Source of the DNA: CAYXOX01 sp964466745
Lineage (GTDB): Bacteria > Pseudomonadota > Alphaproteobacteria > Rhodobacterales > Rhodobacteraceae
Direction: 5' to 3'
Length of the DNA stretch: 13,360 bases
Assembly (NCBI GenBank): GCA_964466745.1
Contig: CAYXOX010000078.1
Coordinates: 1-13,360, forward strand
In this document: piece after piece, positions 12,967 to 13,360 of the stretch
How positions within the stretch are numbered: position 1 is the first letter of the stretch
Layout: every line of letters begins with the position of its first letter
Made by a program: the position numbers and the translations under genes
The notes under the pieces: model-generated
The model's input: the letters and a program-made list of their open reading frames with translations, nothing else
What the model was told of the DNA's origin: nothing
Databases searched by the model: none

Positions 12967-13360
12967 TCAGGTTTGTTTCGCTCTGACGAGCTCCACAAAG
13001 CCCGCGACATCCATTAGCCAATCCTGCTGCGCCGGAAGGTAGGAGTTGAAAATCGGCCGCGGCACGACAAGCTGGAGGCGTTCCGCCTTCATTTCGGCTG
13101 TCTGGGTTTCGGAAATTCCTGGCTGGAGAGTCAGAAGGTGCTTGTCCTCAATCCTGTGTGCTTCAGCCAGAACCTGTCGCCACCGATCTTTGCAGCTCGT
13201 CTTCGCACCCAGCATTGTTAGAAGCGCAGAGTCGAACGCTGCATCGTGATACTCCGCCTCTCCCGGAAAGAGGAAGTCCGGGCCATTGCGCTTTTCCGTA
13301 GTCGCCCTGCTCTGACCCCCGACAACTCCTCCATCTGATACTAGAGTCCTTCCCAAGAAG
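12967..13360 (-). CDS. EcoRII-type restriction endonuclease, C-terminal domain; 5' end outside window
   Basis: The last 130 residues of a protein read from the right edge. The sequence matches the EcoRII C-terminal nuclease family (PF09019 as I recall it): a RATTEKRNGPDFLFPGEAEYHD segment, LLTMLGAKTSCKDRWRQVL, then KHLLTLQPGISETQTAEM, LQLVVPRPI, and a WLMDVAGFVELV ending. EcoRII cuts at CCWGG-type sites and its C-terminal domain has a PD-(D/E)XK-like fold; the AKTSCKDRW block is the most conserved part. Its G+C (about 53-63% in lines counted) is below the rest of the window, consistent with transfer. A cytosine methyltransferase, and perhaps Vsr, is expected beyond the right edge. The true start is not visible; a TTG at 13356 is merely the first possible codon. 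Confidence 0.85.
   Translation of the reverse strand, partial: FLGRTLVSDGGVVGGQSRATTEKRNGPDFLFPGEAEYHDAAFDSALLTMLGAKTSCKDRWRQVLAEAHRIEDKHLLTLQPGISETQTAEMKAERLQLVVPRPIFNSYLPAQQDWLMDVAGFVELVRAKQT

Noticed and set aside
1..13360. CRISPR arrays, tRNA or rRNA genes, complete transposase genes
   Set aside because: Looked for on both strands; no regularly spaced direct repeats, cloverleaf-like or rRNA-like sequence, or transposase motifs were seen.

Overview
The window is G+C-rich, densely packed bacterial chromosome. Codon use, the mlaA-mlaC pair, glnK-amtB and the RidA/GDPD/FemAB-like cluster suggest an alphaproteobacterium, probably of the Rhodobacterales. That placement rests on gene content and protein style; no 16S or other marker is present. 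The last ~600 bases drop clearly in G+C and end in a restriction-endonuclease gene, so the right edge looks like the start of an acquired segment.

Layout. (1) 1-1273, minus strand: glnK followed by amtB (cut by the left edge), the PII/ammonium-channel operon. (2) 1567-3780, plus: a bifunctional class A penicillin-binding protein, divergent from glnK across a ~290-base promoter region. (3) 3873-5241, minus: mlaA and mlaC, overlapping by 11 bases, two parts of the outer-membrane lipid asymmetry pathway. (4) 5615-8448, plus: RidA family protein, cytoplasmic glycerophosphodiester phosphodiesterase, FemAB-like/GNAT acyltransferase and pterin-4a-carbinolamine dehydratase; two of the three junctions are ATGA stop-start overlaps. 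(5) 8595-9575, plus: an exported beta-lactamase-fold serine hydrolase. (6) 9850-12446, plus: an OmpR-class response regulator, its sensor kinase, a 45-residue single-span membrane protein and a secreted OB-fold (BOF, YgiW/YdeI/NirD-type) protein. (7) 12447-12966: no convincing gene, with an A+T-rich stretch rich in inverted repeats. (8) 12967-13360, minus: the C-terminal part of an EcoRII-type restriction endonuclease.

The most interesting signal is in block 6. A tandem repeat of the form GTCAGRCT-N3-GTCAGRCT (11-base period, one helical turn) occurs twice: upstream of the response regulator, and at the 3' end of the kinase gene just upstream of the small membrane protein and BOF gene. This fits one regulon in which the response regulator controls both its own operon and an envelope-stress output pair. 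It resembles enterobacterial ygiW-qseBC in composition but has an additional unknown small membrane protein. The operator role is inferred from repeat geometry and position; no binding evidence exists here.

Overall, most of the window is envelope and nitrogen housekeeping. The two-component/BOF cassette and the island-like right edge are the parts worth a second look.
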